The notes beneath the pieces were generated by a model. It searched no databases, was not told the origin of the DNA, and saw only the letters and a program-made list of their open reading frames with translations. 64,000 bases of DNA from an uncultured bacterium (GTDB lineage: Bacteria; Vulcanimicrobiota; Xenobia; Xenobiales; Xenobiaceae), in the NCBI GenBank assembly GCA_934621605.1, contig CAKTUZ010000013.1, positions 13,502-77,501 on the forward strand, read 5' to 3'. Positions 9,353 to 18,150 of this stretch are shown here, piece by piece (the first letter of the stretch is position 1; the number at the start of each line of letters is the position of its first letter). Position numbers and translations under genes: made by a program.

Positions 9353-9401
9353 AAGATAATTACCTCCATGGAAGGCGCCGAGCTTAGGCGCCCAAAATAG
9401 T

Positions 9402-9965
9402 TTATCTTCCGGGCTCAAAAGCGCGAGGAATTGCGTCCATATTACTCAATTCACGGACATTGGACTGCAGACCGGCAAACTCGAGAAGCATTTGCTTGTC
9501 GGGGTTGGGGCCTATAGCGTAGCTCCAACGGATGGCTTGCTGGAAAGATTTCAAAGTTTTTAAGTTAGCTAAACTCTTCTTGTAATCATCGGTCGGGTGG
9601 CCGTTAGAAATAAGTACTAGTACCGGAGGTACGCCTCCACCTTCGGAAGTTATATACTTAATCTGGTCGTAAAGAGTATCGAAGGCTTTACCCATATCAC
9701 AGGAGCCACCGGCAAAAATATTGCTCACCTTGAAGCGGTCGATATCCATAGCTGATGGAGAAACAAAATAGGCTCCCGTAGAAAAACGCATAACTCTGGC
9801 TTTCATTTTCATAAGAGGATATAGGGAGTTAGCTTTCTGTAAAGCGGGAACAATAGAATTTATCGCTTCAACAACTTTATTGATCTCTCCGGCTACGCCA
9901 TCAGAACAATCAATCAAAAAGAAAACTTGCAGACCGCTGTTTGCATTTAAAGCAGATATACCCAT
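9402..9965 (-). CDS. VWA-domain protein (TerY-like) with altered metal site
   Basis: A 187-residue protein made of a single von Willebrand A domain. The metal-ion (MIDAS) signature normally reads DxSxS; here it is DCSDG near residue 19. The second position GGSCDMG and the third ISNGHPTDD (normally TDG) are also altered, so metal binding may be weakened. TerY-like VWA proteins act as protein-protein adaptors in bacterial stress systems, often with kinases or phosphatases; none is adjacent here. It lies just upstream of rubredoxin and divergent from an unknown gene at 10214, with 248 bases between them. Confidence 0.7.
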   Translation of the reverse strand: MGISALNANSGLQVFFLIDCSDGVAGEINKVVEAINSIVPALQKANSLYPLMKMKARVMRFSTGAYFVSPSAMDIDRFKVSNIFAGGSCDMGKAFDTLYDQIKYITSEGGGVPPVLVLISNGHPTDDYKKSLANLKTLKSFQQAIRWSYAIGPNPDKQMLLEFAGLQSNVRELSNMDAIPRAFEPGR

Positions 9966-10213
9966 TCGTAAATCTTACCTCACAGTATCGCTATTTTGTT
10001 TCAGCTCTTTAAGTACGCTACTTCCTTCTAAGCGAAGAACATACGCACCGTGCCGACATTTACTCCTTGTTTTTCAATTTGCCGAAAAATCTTCCTGCCC
10101 TTTCACTTTGCCAGTTTCGTATCGGTTAGCAATCTTACCTATAGGGTGGTTAAGCTGTTTAAGATAAGTTTCTTAACGGGGGAAGTTTTTTCCCAAACTA
10201 GAAAGATATAGTC

Positions 10214-11050
10214 ATGGCTGATGATACCGTATATGAAATCGCATTAAATATTATCCCTGTAAGGATTCGTCCTTGTAAACCTTATCAAGAAAAGATTTCC
10301 GATTTCGCTCCCGACGGGCGTCCACGCTTTGAATGGGAGACTATGCGTCACAAAAAAATGCTTTATGGCGATATGGCTGTGGACGTTACTTGTGCCGACT
10401 GTTCTATTAATATTATGCAATGCGGCGAGGGTTGCAAAAGTTTAATTTATGGATTGGAAATCTTTCTTAAGGCCGTAGCTTGTTTGGTGCCAGATTCGCT
10501 TTGTGCTTCTATCAACTTAGAAGCCGAAAATCGTTTTGATGCAGCTCGCACTGTTGAATTAGCCGACGATTTGGCCAAGATCGAACAAGTTTTTAATTCC
10601 AGCAATTGGAAAGTTGCCCAGCTTTATGCTTATGACGAACCGGTTATGGAATACTTCGGTGACGGATCTTCGCGCCCGCGTTTTTATCCTTGGAATGCTG
10701 AAATTTTGCCTTGTATGATTAGTGGTAATGAAGGCTATCAGATTTATCTTTGTACTGACGGAATTATTGTCAAATCTAACTTTGACGAAGGCGGGTCTCA
10801 TATTTATGAAAAGTTGATTCGCGACGATTCTGGCGTGAGAGGTGTAACAAAAGAGGGAGAGAGCGTACCTTTTCGGGCCCTTATGGATCGCTATCCAGAA
10901 TGGGATAAAGAAGATCCGCACTCCGACGGTGAGTTGCGTTTTGTAGAACTTAATGCTGGTGAAGTTTTCCGTGACACTTTGGATATGTTGATGGTCTTTA
11001 CCACTGTAGCTCGCAACTCGAAAACCGGCTTTACCTTAAACGTGGTATAG
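10214..11050 (+). CDS. Protein of unknown function, 278 residues
   Basis: I do not recognise the family. The protein is soluble and acidic, with no signal peptide or membrane segment. It has a cluster of cysteines (CADC near residue 60, CGEGC near residue 70) and a regular alternation of beta-like segments such as GYQIYLCTDGIIVKS. Codon use looks like that of the neighbours, and AGAAAG lies 8 bases before the ATG. It is divergent from the TerY-like VWA gene, which may hint at shared regulation. The cysteines could bind metal, but spacing alone does not show it. Confidence 0.6.
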   Translation: MADDTVYEIALNIIPVRIRPCKPYQEKISDFAPDGRPRFEWETMRHKKMLYGDMAVDVTCADCSINIMQCGEGCKSLIYGLEIFLKAVACLVPDSLCASINLEAENRFDAARTVELADDLAKIEQVFNSSNWKVAQLYAYDEPVMEYFGDGSSRPRFYPWNAEILPCMISGNEGYQIYLCTDGIIVKSNFDEGGSHIYEKLIRDDSGVRGVTKEGESVPFRALMDRYPEWDKEDPHSDGELRFVELNAGEVFRDTLDMLMVFTTVARNSKTGFTLNVV

Positions 11051-11141
11051 TTTTTGTTTTAAGCTGAGCCAAAGCGCATGGGAAAAATCGGCTTCTCAGG
11101 CGCTTTTTGATTATATGGAAAGAGAGAATTTGAAGATAATT

Positions 11142-11684
11142 ATGGGCGAATTGGACAGAATGTGGGCTCCTTGGCGTATGCAAATGATTAAAGCTCCCAA
11201 GCCTAAATGTAAATCTGACTGTTTTTTGTGTGTAAAACATGCTCAAGATGATGATAAAAATAATTTGGTGTTGGAGCGAGGTAAAACTTGCTACTGTCTA
11301 ATGAATTTATATCCCTACAATAATTGTCACCTTATGATAGTGCCCTATCGTCACGGTGGTAATATAATGGAGCTCACGCCTGAAGAACTTGGTGAAATCA
11401 TGACTATGGCCCAAACTTGGATGGCCGTTATTAAAAAAACTGCCCGCCCCGAAGGTTTTAATGTAGGTATGAATATTGGCCGAGTTTCAGGAGCCGGTAT
11501 GGCTGAACATTTACATTTGCATATTGTGCCACGCTGGAATGGTGATACCAACTTTATGAGTGTATTTGGTGGAGCGAGAGTCATTAACCAAGCTTTGGAA
11601 GAGACTTGGGAAGAACTTATGCAAGGCCGTTGGGAACTGAGTGAAGAAGAAAGATCTTCCGCCATCTCTCCTGAAGCTAACTAA
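11142..11684 (+). CDS. HIT-family nucleotide hydrolase or phosphorylase
   Basis: A histidine-triad protein. The motif HLHLHIVPRW is near residue 125, and the N-terminus carries MWAPWRM, typical of the Ap4A phosphorylase-like HIT branch. CxxC-type cysteines (CFLC near residue 27) resemble the zinc site of that group. HIT enzymes act on nucleotide phosphoramidates, AMP-sugars or dinucleoside polyphosphates through a histidine nucleophile. I prefer the ATG at 11142 because TTGAAG precedes it at normal spacing; an ATG at 11115 has no ribosome site. A bidirectional terminator follows. Confidence 0.85.
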   Translation: MGELDRMWAPWRMQMIKAPKPKCKSDCFLCVKHAQDDDKNNLVLERGKTCYCLMNLYPYNNCHLMIVPYRHGGNIMELTPEELGEIMTMAQTWMAVIKKTARPEGFNVGMNIGRVSGAGMAEHLHLHIVPRWNGDTNFMSVFGGARVINQALEETWEELMQGRWELSEEERSSAISPEAN

Positions 11685-11700
11685 TCAATGGAAAAAAAAG

Positions 11701-11748
11701 AGACGTCTCTTCAAAAATTTATTTTATCTTCGCGGAGACGTCTTTTTG
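11701..11748. terminator. Bidirectional terminator between the HIT gene and the MazG-like gene
   Basis: AGACGTCT at 11701-11708 pairs with AGACGTCT at 11736-11743, with an A-run before and a T-run after. Confidence 0.8.
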
Positions 11749-11761
11749 TATTTCTCACAAT

Positions 11762-12064
11762 TTAATCTTTGAAGCCGTCTTTGGGGTGTACAACATATTT
11801 ATTGCGTACGGCCGTCTCCAAATCAATCCCGTTTATGTTGGCCAGAGTAGAGAGCCAGCCAACCACATCGGCAAATTCTTCTTCTAAATTTTGTTTTTCT
11901 TTCGCAGTAGCTTTAGGATTTTGGCAAGTTCTCAAAGCGGAAGCCAATTCGCCGACTTCTTCCATAAACCACATGAAAGTACCGTCAGTGCCGCGCTCGC
12001 TGTCATGACTATAGTATTTGCGGCGAATAAATTCCTGAAACTCTTTGAAAGAAAGATCGCTCAT
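11762..12064 (-). CDS. MazG-like nucleotide pyrophosphohydrolase
   Basis: A 100-residue all-alpha protein with the MazG signature: EEVGELASAL near residue 35 and EEFADVVGWLSTLAN near residue 64 supply the Mg2+-binding acidic residues. Such single-domain MazG proteins hydrolyse (d)NTPs to monophosphate and pyrophosphate and are thought to clear non-canonical nucleotides. It starts 41 bases after the FabH-like gene on the same strand, so the two may share a transcript. Confidence 0.85.
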   Translation of the reverse strand: MSDLSFKEFQEFIRRKYYSHDSERGTDGTFMWFMEEVGELASALRTCQNPKATAKEKQNLEEEFADVVGWLSTLANINGIDLETAVRNKYVVHPKDGFKD

Positions 12065-12104
12065 TATCTGTTTATGACCTTTTTGATTCTTCTGAAATGT
12101 TTCC

Positions 12105-13247
12105 CTAAAGATTGGATCGCTCCATATAAGTAAGGCTAAGTGAATATCCAGTACCGAAAGCTACAATGAGAGCTCTCTTGGCTTGAAGATTATTACGCTT
12201 TACTTCATTGGCTAGTAAGCTGGGGATGCATCCGTTGGTGGTATTGCCCAAAGATTCTATATTGTTATGAATCTTATGTTCGGGAATATTGAGTCGCTTG
12301 CCTATGGCTTCAATCATGCGGGCATTAGCTTGGTGAAATAAGAATAAATCTATATCATCCACGGTTAAAGAATGTTTTTGTAGGTGTTCGATTATTTTAC
12401 GTGGTACCAAGCGTACCATATCTTTATAAACGGCGCGTCCATCCATAAAGACGGTCATTTTACTTAATTCATCAGCCTCTACGCTTATTTTGCCATCATG
12501 GACGGTAAAGCGATAAACTGTTTGCTCTCGATTTCCTTCATTGCTGATAGTAATAAATTCACCCTTGGAACCGTCGGTATAACTATCAGCTGAGACAATT
12601 CGCCAAGGATTTTCATAAGTGGCTACAGGATTTTGCTCTCGATTATCTCTGTCGGCTGTACCTAAAAGTACCGCGCCGCCGCCGTCTCCGAAAATAACAC
12701 AAGTGGAACGATCGGAAGCGTCCACCACACGACTCATACAATCGGCGCCGATAACTAAAGCTAAGGAGCCGGGTTCGTAGCTCTGCATCATGCGTGAAGC
12801 AATTTCCAAGGCAGAGACATAACCGCTGCAACCTATACGTACATCAAATGCTTGCACTTTATTGTGAAGTTTTAAAGCATCTTGTACAGAAGCGGCTACA
12901 CATGGGACAATTTTATCGGCAGTAATGGTAGCTACAATAATAAGTTTCAGCTTATCTAAATCTTGGCGCTTTAAAGTAATTTTTTGGGAAGCGGCTACAG
13001 CTATATCATAGACCCCAAACAGACAATCTAAGATGCGGCGCGAGCGTATTCCTATGCGGTCAAAGGGAAAATCGACATCGCTGATTTCGATATTGCGGGG
13101 ATTGGCCGAGTTAAGCAGATTTTCTTTTACTTGAACCATTAGGTCACTTAGGCCTTCATTGGTCAGAACTGCTCCTGGTAAATCCTCAGCCGGAAAAGCT
13201 TTGGCTGCATCAACAATAATTATCGGTTTTTCTAATCTGTGATCCAT
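12105..13247 (-). CDS. FabH-like 3-oxoacyl-ACP synthase III (thiolase fold)
   Basis: A 380-residue ketosynthase III. The catalytic Cys is in RIGCSGYVSAL (about residue 145), the His in FHQANARMIEAIG and the Asn in LGNTTNGCIPSLL, giving the Cys-His-Asn triad. These enzymes condense acetyl- or acyl-CoA with malonyl-ACP. At 380 residues it is longer than E. coli FabH (about 317), with an extended N-terminus and a middle insertion near SYTDGSKGEF. No other fab genes are nearby, so it may be a special-purpose KAS III rather than the initiating FabH. Confidence 0.8.
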   Translation of the reverse strand: MDHRLEKPIIIVDAAKAFPAEDLPGAVLTNEGLSDLMVQVKENLLNSANPRNIEISDVDFPFDRIGIRSRRILDCLFGVYDIAVAASQKITLKRQDLDKLKLIIVATITADKIVPCVAASVQDALKLHNKVQAFDVRIGCSGYVSALEIASRMMQSYEPGSLALVIGADCMSRVVDASDRSTCVIFGDGGGAVLLGTADRDNREQNPVATYENPWRIVSADSYTDGSKGEFITISNEGNREQTVYRFTVHDGKISVEADELSKMTVFMDGRAVYKDMVRLVPRKIIEHLQKHSLTVDDIDLFLFHQANARMIEAIGKRLNIPEHKIHNNIESLGNTTNGCIPSLLANEVKRNNLQAKRALIVAFGTGYSLSLTYMERSNL

Positions 13248-13470
13248 TAACGTCTACGCAAAATAGTTACCCCCAACCGAAAGATAGACTACTATAAATG
13301 GTCAATCTTTACTCAATCGAGATAAAAATTTTTGCTTTCTCATACTTTTACTGCCTTTAAAAAAGGCAAATGCACTGTCTCACAATGCTGCAGAATCTTA
13401 GTTATCAGTTTTATTAACTCCTGCTTTTATAGCTCAAGTGGTCTACACGGAAGGTTGTTGCTTTAGAATC
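13248..13470. other. Intergenic stretch between the FabH-like gene and the icd terminator
   Basis: The 320-base gap between genes holds the upstream region of the FabH-like gene (minus strand) and, at its left end, the icd terminator. I see no open frame or structured RNA in the remainder. Confidence 0.5.
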
Positions 13471-13500
13471 AAAAAAGCCTGCCTTAGTTGAAGGCAGGCT
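13471..13500 (-). terminator. Terminator of the cit-hydratase-icd operon
   Basis: On the minus strand AGCCTGCCTT, a 5-base loop and AAGGCAGGCT form a perfect 10-base stem followed by a T-run. Confidence 0.9.
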
Positions 13501-13567
13501 CTCTCATAATATACCTAAGCGAAAAACTTAGACTTTTTTCTGTTTAAGTGCCTTTTTCGCCAACGAC

Positions 13568-14782
13568 TTAAGCTAATTTAGCTTCCAGTCTCTTGGCGAT
13601 AGCGTCTAAAAACTCCTCAGAATTGACGGCGGTAGCTTTAAAGCCGGGTTCAACTAAATTGACCAAGTCTTTAGTCATAATGCCATCATTGAGAGTTTCG
13701 AAACAAGCTTCTTCTAATTTCTGGCCAAAACCGACCAATTCAGGCAATTTATCCAACTCGCCGCGTTTTTTCAAAGCGCCGGACCAAGCAAAAATAGTAG
13801 CCATAGGATTGGTAGAAGTAGCTTCGCCTTTAAGGTGGCGATAGTAATGGCGGGTGACTGTGCCGTGAGCAGCTTCGTATTCGGTAGTACCGTCGGGAGC
13901 AATCAAAACGGAAGTCATCATGGCCAAAGAGCCGAAAGCGGTAGAAACCATGTCGGACATGACGTCGCCGTCGTAATTCTTACAAGCCCAAATAAAGCCG
14001 CCTTGAGAGCGAATCACGCGGGCTACAGCGTCGTCGATCAAAGTATAGAAGTAGGTGATGCCCAATTCTTCGAACTTGGCTTTGTAATTTTCGAACTCTT
14101 CCTCGAAAATGGTTTTGAAAGCGCCGTCGTAGATTTTAGCAATAGTGTCTTTGGTAGAGAACCAGAGATCTTGCTTAGTGTCGATAGCGTACTGGAAACA
14201 GGATTTAGCAAAAGAGCGAATGGACTTCTCTTTGTTGTGGGCACCTTGCCAAATAGCTGGGCCGTCTACTTTTTGTACCAACAAAGTTTTCTCTTCACCG
14301 CTGACGCCTTTAAAGGTCATGGTGCATTCGCCGGGCTCGTGAGTATACATATCTACTGATTTGTAGACATCGCCGTAAGCGTGACGGGCAATAGTAATGG
14401 GCTTTTGCCAGTTTTTTACTACGGCTTTAATGGCCGGAATGACAATAGGTACACGGAAGACCGTACCGTCCAAAATAGAACGGATCGTACCATTGGGAGA
14501 TTTCCACATCTCGGTGAGCTGAGGATACTCTTGCATACGCTGTTTGTTAGGAGTAATGGTAGCGCACTTAACGGCTACGCCATACTTTTTGGTAGCGTTG
14601 GCCGAATCGACAGTTACCTGATCTTTGGTAGCATTGCGATTGAGCAAACCGAGGTCGTAATACTCAGTTTTAAGATCAACGTAAGGAAGAATAAGCTTAT
14701 CTTTGATCATTTGCCAAAGAATGCGGGTCATCTCATCGCCATCCATCTCAACCAGAGGGGTGGCCATTTGGATCTTAGTCAC
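13568..14782 (-). CDS. icd: NADP-dependent isocitrate dehydrogenase (eukaryotic-like dimeric type)
   Basis: A 404-residue enzyme interconverting isocitrate + NADP+ and 2-oxoglutarate + CO2 + NADPH. The substrate loop SPNGTIRSILDGTVFR near residue 95, the metal aspartates in LIDDAVARVIRS and DGDVMSDM, and the NADP-type cofactor loop HGTVTRHYYRH are all present. This is the homodimeric type common in anaerobes and eukaryotes rather than the E. coli type. It is the last gene of the citrate operon, 36 bases after the hydratase and ahead of a strong terminator, which ties it to citrate/isocitrate/2-oxoglutarate interconversion. Confidence 0.95.
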   Translation of the reverse strand: MTKIQMATPLVEMDGDEMTRILWQMIKDKLILPYVDLKTEYYDLGLLNRNATKDQVTVDSANATKKYGVAVKCATITPNKQRMQEYPQLTEMWKSPNGTIRSILDGTVFRVPIVIPAIKAVVKNWQKPITIARHAYGDVYKSVDMYTHEPGECTMTFKGVSGEEKTLLVQKVDGPAIWQGAHNKEKSIRSFAKSCFQYAIDTKQDLWFSTKDTIAKIYDGAFKTIFEEEFENYKAKFEELGITYFYTLIDDAVARVIRSQGGFIWACKNYDGDVMSDMVSTAFGSLAMMTSVLIAPDGTTEYEAAHGTVTRHYYRHLKGEATSTNPMATIFAWSGALKKRGELDKLPELVGFGQKLEEACFETLNDGIMTKDLVNLVEPGFKATAVNSEEFLDAIAKRLEAKLA

Positions 14783-14818
14783 GTTTTGTTTCTCCTTGAA
14801 TAGTATTGCTTTTGTAAC

Positions 14819-17083
14819 CTAGGCTTTGCCATAACCGGCAGCGTAGTAATTCATCAGACAGCCTTCTTTGAGGATGAGTTTCTCATCTTCGGTAAGGCCT
14901 TTGCACTCCAATTTGAGATCGTGGACAGAGCCGTCTTTACGGATAACCTTAGCTTCGAACTCTTCTTGGCCTTTGAGGATACCTTCTTTGACGCCAGGAA
15001 TGTAAACGTAGTCGCCATCTTCGTAGTTGAAAGGCACGTTTTTATCCATGGTAAAAGGTACAATACCCCAGTTGATACAGTTGCTGCGATAACGCTTGGT
15101 GGCATATTCGTAGCAAATATTGGCGAAGCCGCCCAGTACTTTCTGGCAAGAAGCAGCCTGTTCGCGAGCTGAGCCGTCGCCGGGGCGATGGGCAAAGACG
15201 CAAGAACCGATAGTCGTTTTAGCCAAATCTCCACCGACTTTAGCCAAAATAGCTACGGCTTCTTCAGGCTTTTCGCCAGCCAGTTTAGCTTCTTCTAAAG
15301 CCCTTACTTGTTTGGAACGACCTACATATTCCGGCACGCGGCGGGAAAGAGCAAACTCGGAAAGTCCAATAGGGTTAGAGCGATAAGAAGAAGTTTCACC
15401 CGAAGGAATCAGTTCGTCAGTTGTGGTTACGTCGTCGTGAATAACGGCGCAAAGTTTTACTAAAAGATCGTCCTCTAAAGCCGGCATATGGGGCCAGTCT
15501 TTAATGTTGGGACCATAACGCAACTCGGCGGTAGGATCGGCCTTACCAAAGCCTTCGTAGCAACGTTTGGCATATACACTACCGTTAAAATGATATTTAA
15601 GCTGTTCGGGAGTAGGCTCAACATAGTCGAAGTCGGTAGCGGCAGTAAGTACGCCCTTATTAGCTGCGGTAGCGGCAATAGAACGGGCATCCATAAGAGC
15701 TACGGCTGAAATCTGACCGTTGCCGGGCTTGGAACCTTCGCGGTTGGCAAAGTTGCGAGTAGCGTGGCGAATGGATAAGGCGTTGTTGGCGGGAGTGTCG
15801 CCGGCGCCGAAGCAAGGACCACAGAAAGCTGGCTTAATTACGCAACCAGCTTCCATTAAGGTAGCGGCGGTACCATCTTTAGTAATAGCTAAGCCAATAG
15901 GCATAGAAGAAGGATAGACGCTCATATCAAAGTAGCCGTTGCCGATACTCTGATCCTTGAGAATGGCTGCTGCCTCTACAATGTTTTCATACATACCGCC
16001 GGAGCAACCTACGATTACACCTTGATCGCAAGTAACTTTACCATCTTCATTTATGCAATGGTGCAAATCGAGGGTGACTTTGCCGCCTAATTGTTTGTTA
16101 CAATCAGCTTCGATCTTAGTAAAAATACCTTCGGGATCGGCTTGCAACTCATGGATAGTGTAAGCTTTGGAGGGATGGAAAGGCAGAGCGATCATCGATT
16201 CGATCTTGCTCAAATCGATATGGACAACCATATCATAATAGGCGCCGTTGCCGGGTTTGAGTTCTTTGTAATCTTCGGGGCGGCCTACTATTTCGTAAAA
16301 TTCTTTGGTCGTTTCGTCAGTTTCCCAGATAGAGGAGAGGCAGGAAGTTTCGGTAGTCATAACATCGATACCGATTCTGAGGTCGTTGCTGAGAGTTTTG
16401 ACGCCAGGGCCTACAAATTCCAAGACTTTGTTTTTCACGTCGCCGTTAGGGAAAGTAGCGCCTACTAAAGCAATAGCTACATCTTGAGGGCCAACGCCTT
16501 TTTTAAGTTTGCCGTCAAGGTAAACCAAAACGACTTGGGGAGCGGCTACATCGTAGGTATTCTTAAGCAATTGCTTTACCAATTCGCCACCGCCTTCACC
16601 TACGCCCATAGTACCGTAGGAGCCGTAGCGGGTATGGCTATCAGAGCCTAAGATCATTTTGCCGCAGCCGGCCAAGCGCTCGCGGGCGTATTGGTGGATT
16701 ACGGCTTGGTTGGCCGGTACATAGATACCGCCATATTTTTTAGCTGCAGAGAGACCGAAGGCGTGGTCGTCTTCGTTAATAGTGCCACCGACAGCGCAGA
16801 GACTGTTGTGGCAGTTGGTCATAGCGTAGGGAACGGGGAACTCTTTGAGGCCGGAGGCCTTAGCTGTTTGGATAATGCCAACGAAGGTAATATCGTGGGA
16901 GATAAGGGCGTCAAATTTAATTTTCAGATGTTTGGGATCTGAACTGACGTTGTGGTGCCTCAAGATAGAATAGGCGATAGTCTTCTCGCGAGCTTCATCC
17001 GGGGCGGCCATTCCTTGAGCTTGGTCTGCGTAGATTATCTGGCCATCTACTAAGTAAGCGCCCTTTTTGATAACTTCCACCAT
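14819..17083 (-). CDS. Aconitase-family hydratase
   Basis: A 754-residue aconitase-superfamily enzyme expected to interconvert citrate and isocitrate with a [4Fe-4S] cluster. The N-terminal domain has GSDSHTRYGSYGTMGVGEGGGE near residue 140, split here into SDSHTRYG and VGEGGGE; cluster cysteines are likely those of GCSGGMY (about 375) and AFCGPCFGAGD (about 440). Length and motifs fit the bacterial 'hydratase' branch (E. coli YbhJ-like) rather than AcnA or AcnB, so the substrate is inferred from context. I start it at the ATG at 17083, which has AAGGAGG 9 bases upstream. It lies between the citrate lyase genes and icd, which supports aconitase function. Confidence 0.85.
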   Translation of the reverse strand: MVEVIKKGAYLVDGQIIYADQAQGMAAPDEAREKTIAYSILRHHNVSSDPKHLKIKFDALISHDITFVGIIQTAKASGLKEFPVPYAMTNCHNSLCAVGGTINEDDHAFGLSAAKKYGGIYVPANQAVIHQYARERLAGCGKMILGSDSHTRYGSYGTMGVGEGGGELVKQLLKNTYDVAAPQVVLVYLDGKLKKGVGPQDVAIALVGATFPNGDVKNKVLEFVGPGVKTLSNDLRIGIDVMTTETSCLSSIWETDETTKEFYEIVGRPEDYKELKPGNGAYYDMVVHIDLSKIESMIALPFHPSKAYTIHELQADPEGIFTKIEADCNKQLGGKVTLDLHHCINEDGKVTCDQGVIVGCSGGMYENIVEAAAILKDQSIGNGYFDMSVYPSSMPIGLAITKDGTAATLMEAGCVIKPAFCGPCFGAGDTPANNALSIRHATRNFANREGSKPGNGQISAVALMDARSIAATAANKGVLTAATDFDYVEPTPEQLKYHFNGSVYAKRCYEGFGKADPTAELRYGPNIKDWPHMPALEDDLLVKLCAVIHDDVTTTDELIPSGETSSYRSNPIGLSEFALSRRVPEYVGRSKQVRALEEAKLAGEKPEEAVAILAKVGGDLAKTTIGSCVFAHRPGDGSAREQAASCQKVLGGFANICYEYATKRYRSNCINWGIVPFTMDKNVPFNYEDGDYVYIPGVKEGILKGQEEFEAKVIRKDGSVHDLKLECKGLTEDEKLILKEGCLMNYYAAGYGKA

Positions 17084-17140
17084 GTGGTTCTTCCTCCTTA
17101 GTTTCCTATCCGTCTGCAGCAATTTTGGCTGTTTTTCTGC

Positions 17141-17180
17141 ACGAACAAGGCTTTTAGTTCGTCATATAAGCAAAAAGCCT
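17141..17180 (-). promoter_or_regulatory. Candidate leader with overlapping alternative hairpins before the hydratase gene
   Basis: In the 116-base gap between citG and the hydratase, AAAAGCCT (17173-17180) is inverted at 17148-17155 (8 bases), and ACGAAC (17141-17146) is inverted at 17157-17162 (6 bases). The arms interleave, so the two hairpins compete or form a pseudoknot. This could regulate the hydratase and icd part of the operon separately. No known riboswitch class is recognised. Confidence 0.35.
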
Positions 17181-17199
17181 ACTGCAAAAAAATTAAATG

Positions 17200-18150
17200 T
17201 TAAAAATATTTTTCCGAGGCCGCCAACTTATCCAAAAATATGGTTACGCTTAAAAGATCGGCAGAGCCTCCGGGACTGATTCGCTCCTTTATAAACAAAT
17301 CGTCTAATTGGCAGGCGGCCTCATGTGTGTAGTGCTCGTGCAAGGCAGCGCAGGCTTCCTTGGCCCACGCGGCCTTAGTGGCGCCGACTCGATTGAGAAT
17401 ATTGGTATCGTCTAAGTCGGCGCCAATCAATAAAAGCGTGCGCACCAATATTTCATCTTGGTCAAGCTGTTGCTTTTTGAGGTCTCTCAGGTAAGGTAAA
17501 TATTTCTCTATTACCTGAGCAAAGCCGCTTTCAGCTTGACCGCGAGCCCCGCAGGCGCCGTATTGCAAATACATGCGCTGTCCGTGTGTTAGGGCGGCAG
17601 TTGGCCGCACCTTGATGTCTGGTTCAGCGTTGGTAAGTGATACAGCGCCTGTTGCCTGGGTAGCGTTGGTGGCCTGCGCTGCGAGCGTGTTTAGGTCGGC
17701 CAATTCGCGTTGGCAGAGCCCTTGGCTCATTTGGGCCACGAATTGGCCCAGTGCAGCGGGTTGCCAGCCCGACCTGTCGGCACTGCGGCAGCAAGCTTGG
17801 CCTGCTGAGGCACACAAAAGGCCCAAGGCAAAGAGGGCGCCCTTATGGGTATTGATATTGTTAGTGGCCGCAAACATGTCTTTTTCAGCCGCTAAGCCCA
17901 AGATGCGCACATAGTTAAAAAGCTCTTGTGGCGGCTTTTTAGCTAGATCTTGTCCAGCTTGGGCCATAAGAGCAAAGTGCGGGCGCAAACTTAAGGCGCT
18001 CCGAATAAAAGTATAAAAGTTCATATCACGGTGAGCGCCATTATTGCGCCTGTCAACTAATCCAGGCTTAGGAGTAGCGGCCACTTCCAAAAGCAAGGCT
18101 TCCAAGGCGCACTCTGCTACATATGTGCTCACTCGGTCGGGCTGGCTCAT
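17200..18150 (-). CDS. citG: Triphosphoribosyl-dephospho-CoA synthase CitG
   Basis: A 316-residue protein that makes the citrate lyase prosthetic-group precursor from ATP and dephospho-CoA. Clear CitG motifs: ATPKPGLVDRRNNGAHRDM near residue 25, NTHKGALFALGLL near residue 98, THGQRMYLQYGACGARG near residue 190 and GGSADLLSVTIFL near the end. The start overlaps the citC stop by 4 bases (ATGA), so translation is coupled. The middle (about residues 80-195) includes an Ala/Thr-rich insert and looks richer in G+C than the neighbouring cit genes. Confidence 0.95.
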   Translation of the reverse strand: MSQPDRVSTYVAECALEALLLEVAATPKPGLVDRRNNGAHRDMNFYTFIRSALSLRPHFALMAQAGQDLAKKPPQELFNYVRILGLAAEKDMFAATNNINTHKGALFALGLLCASAGQACCRSADRSGWQPAALGQFVAQMSQGLCQRELADLNTLAAQATNATQATGAVSLTNAEPDIKVRPTAALTHGQRMYLQYGACGARGQAESGFAQVIEKYLPYLRDLKKQQLDQDEILVRTLLLIGADLDDTNILNRVGATKAAWAKEACAALHEHYTHEAACQLDDLFIKERISPGGSADLLSVTIFLDKLAASEKYF

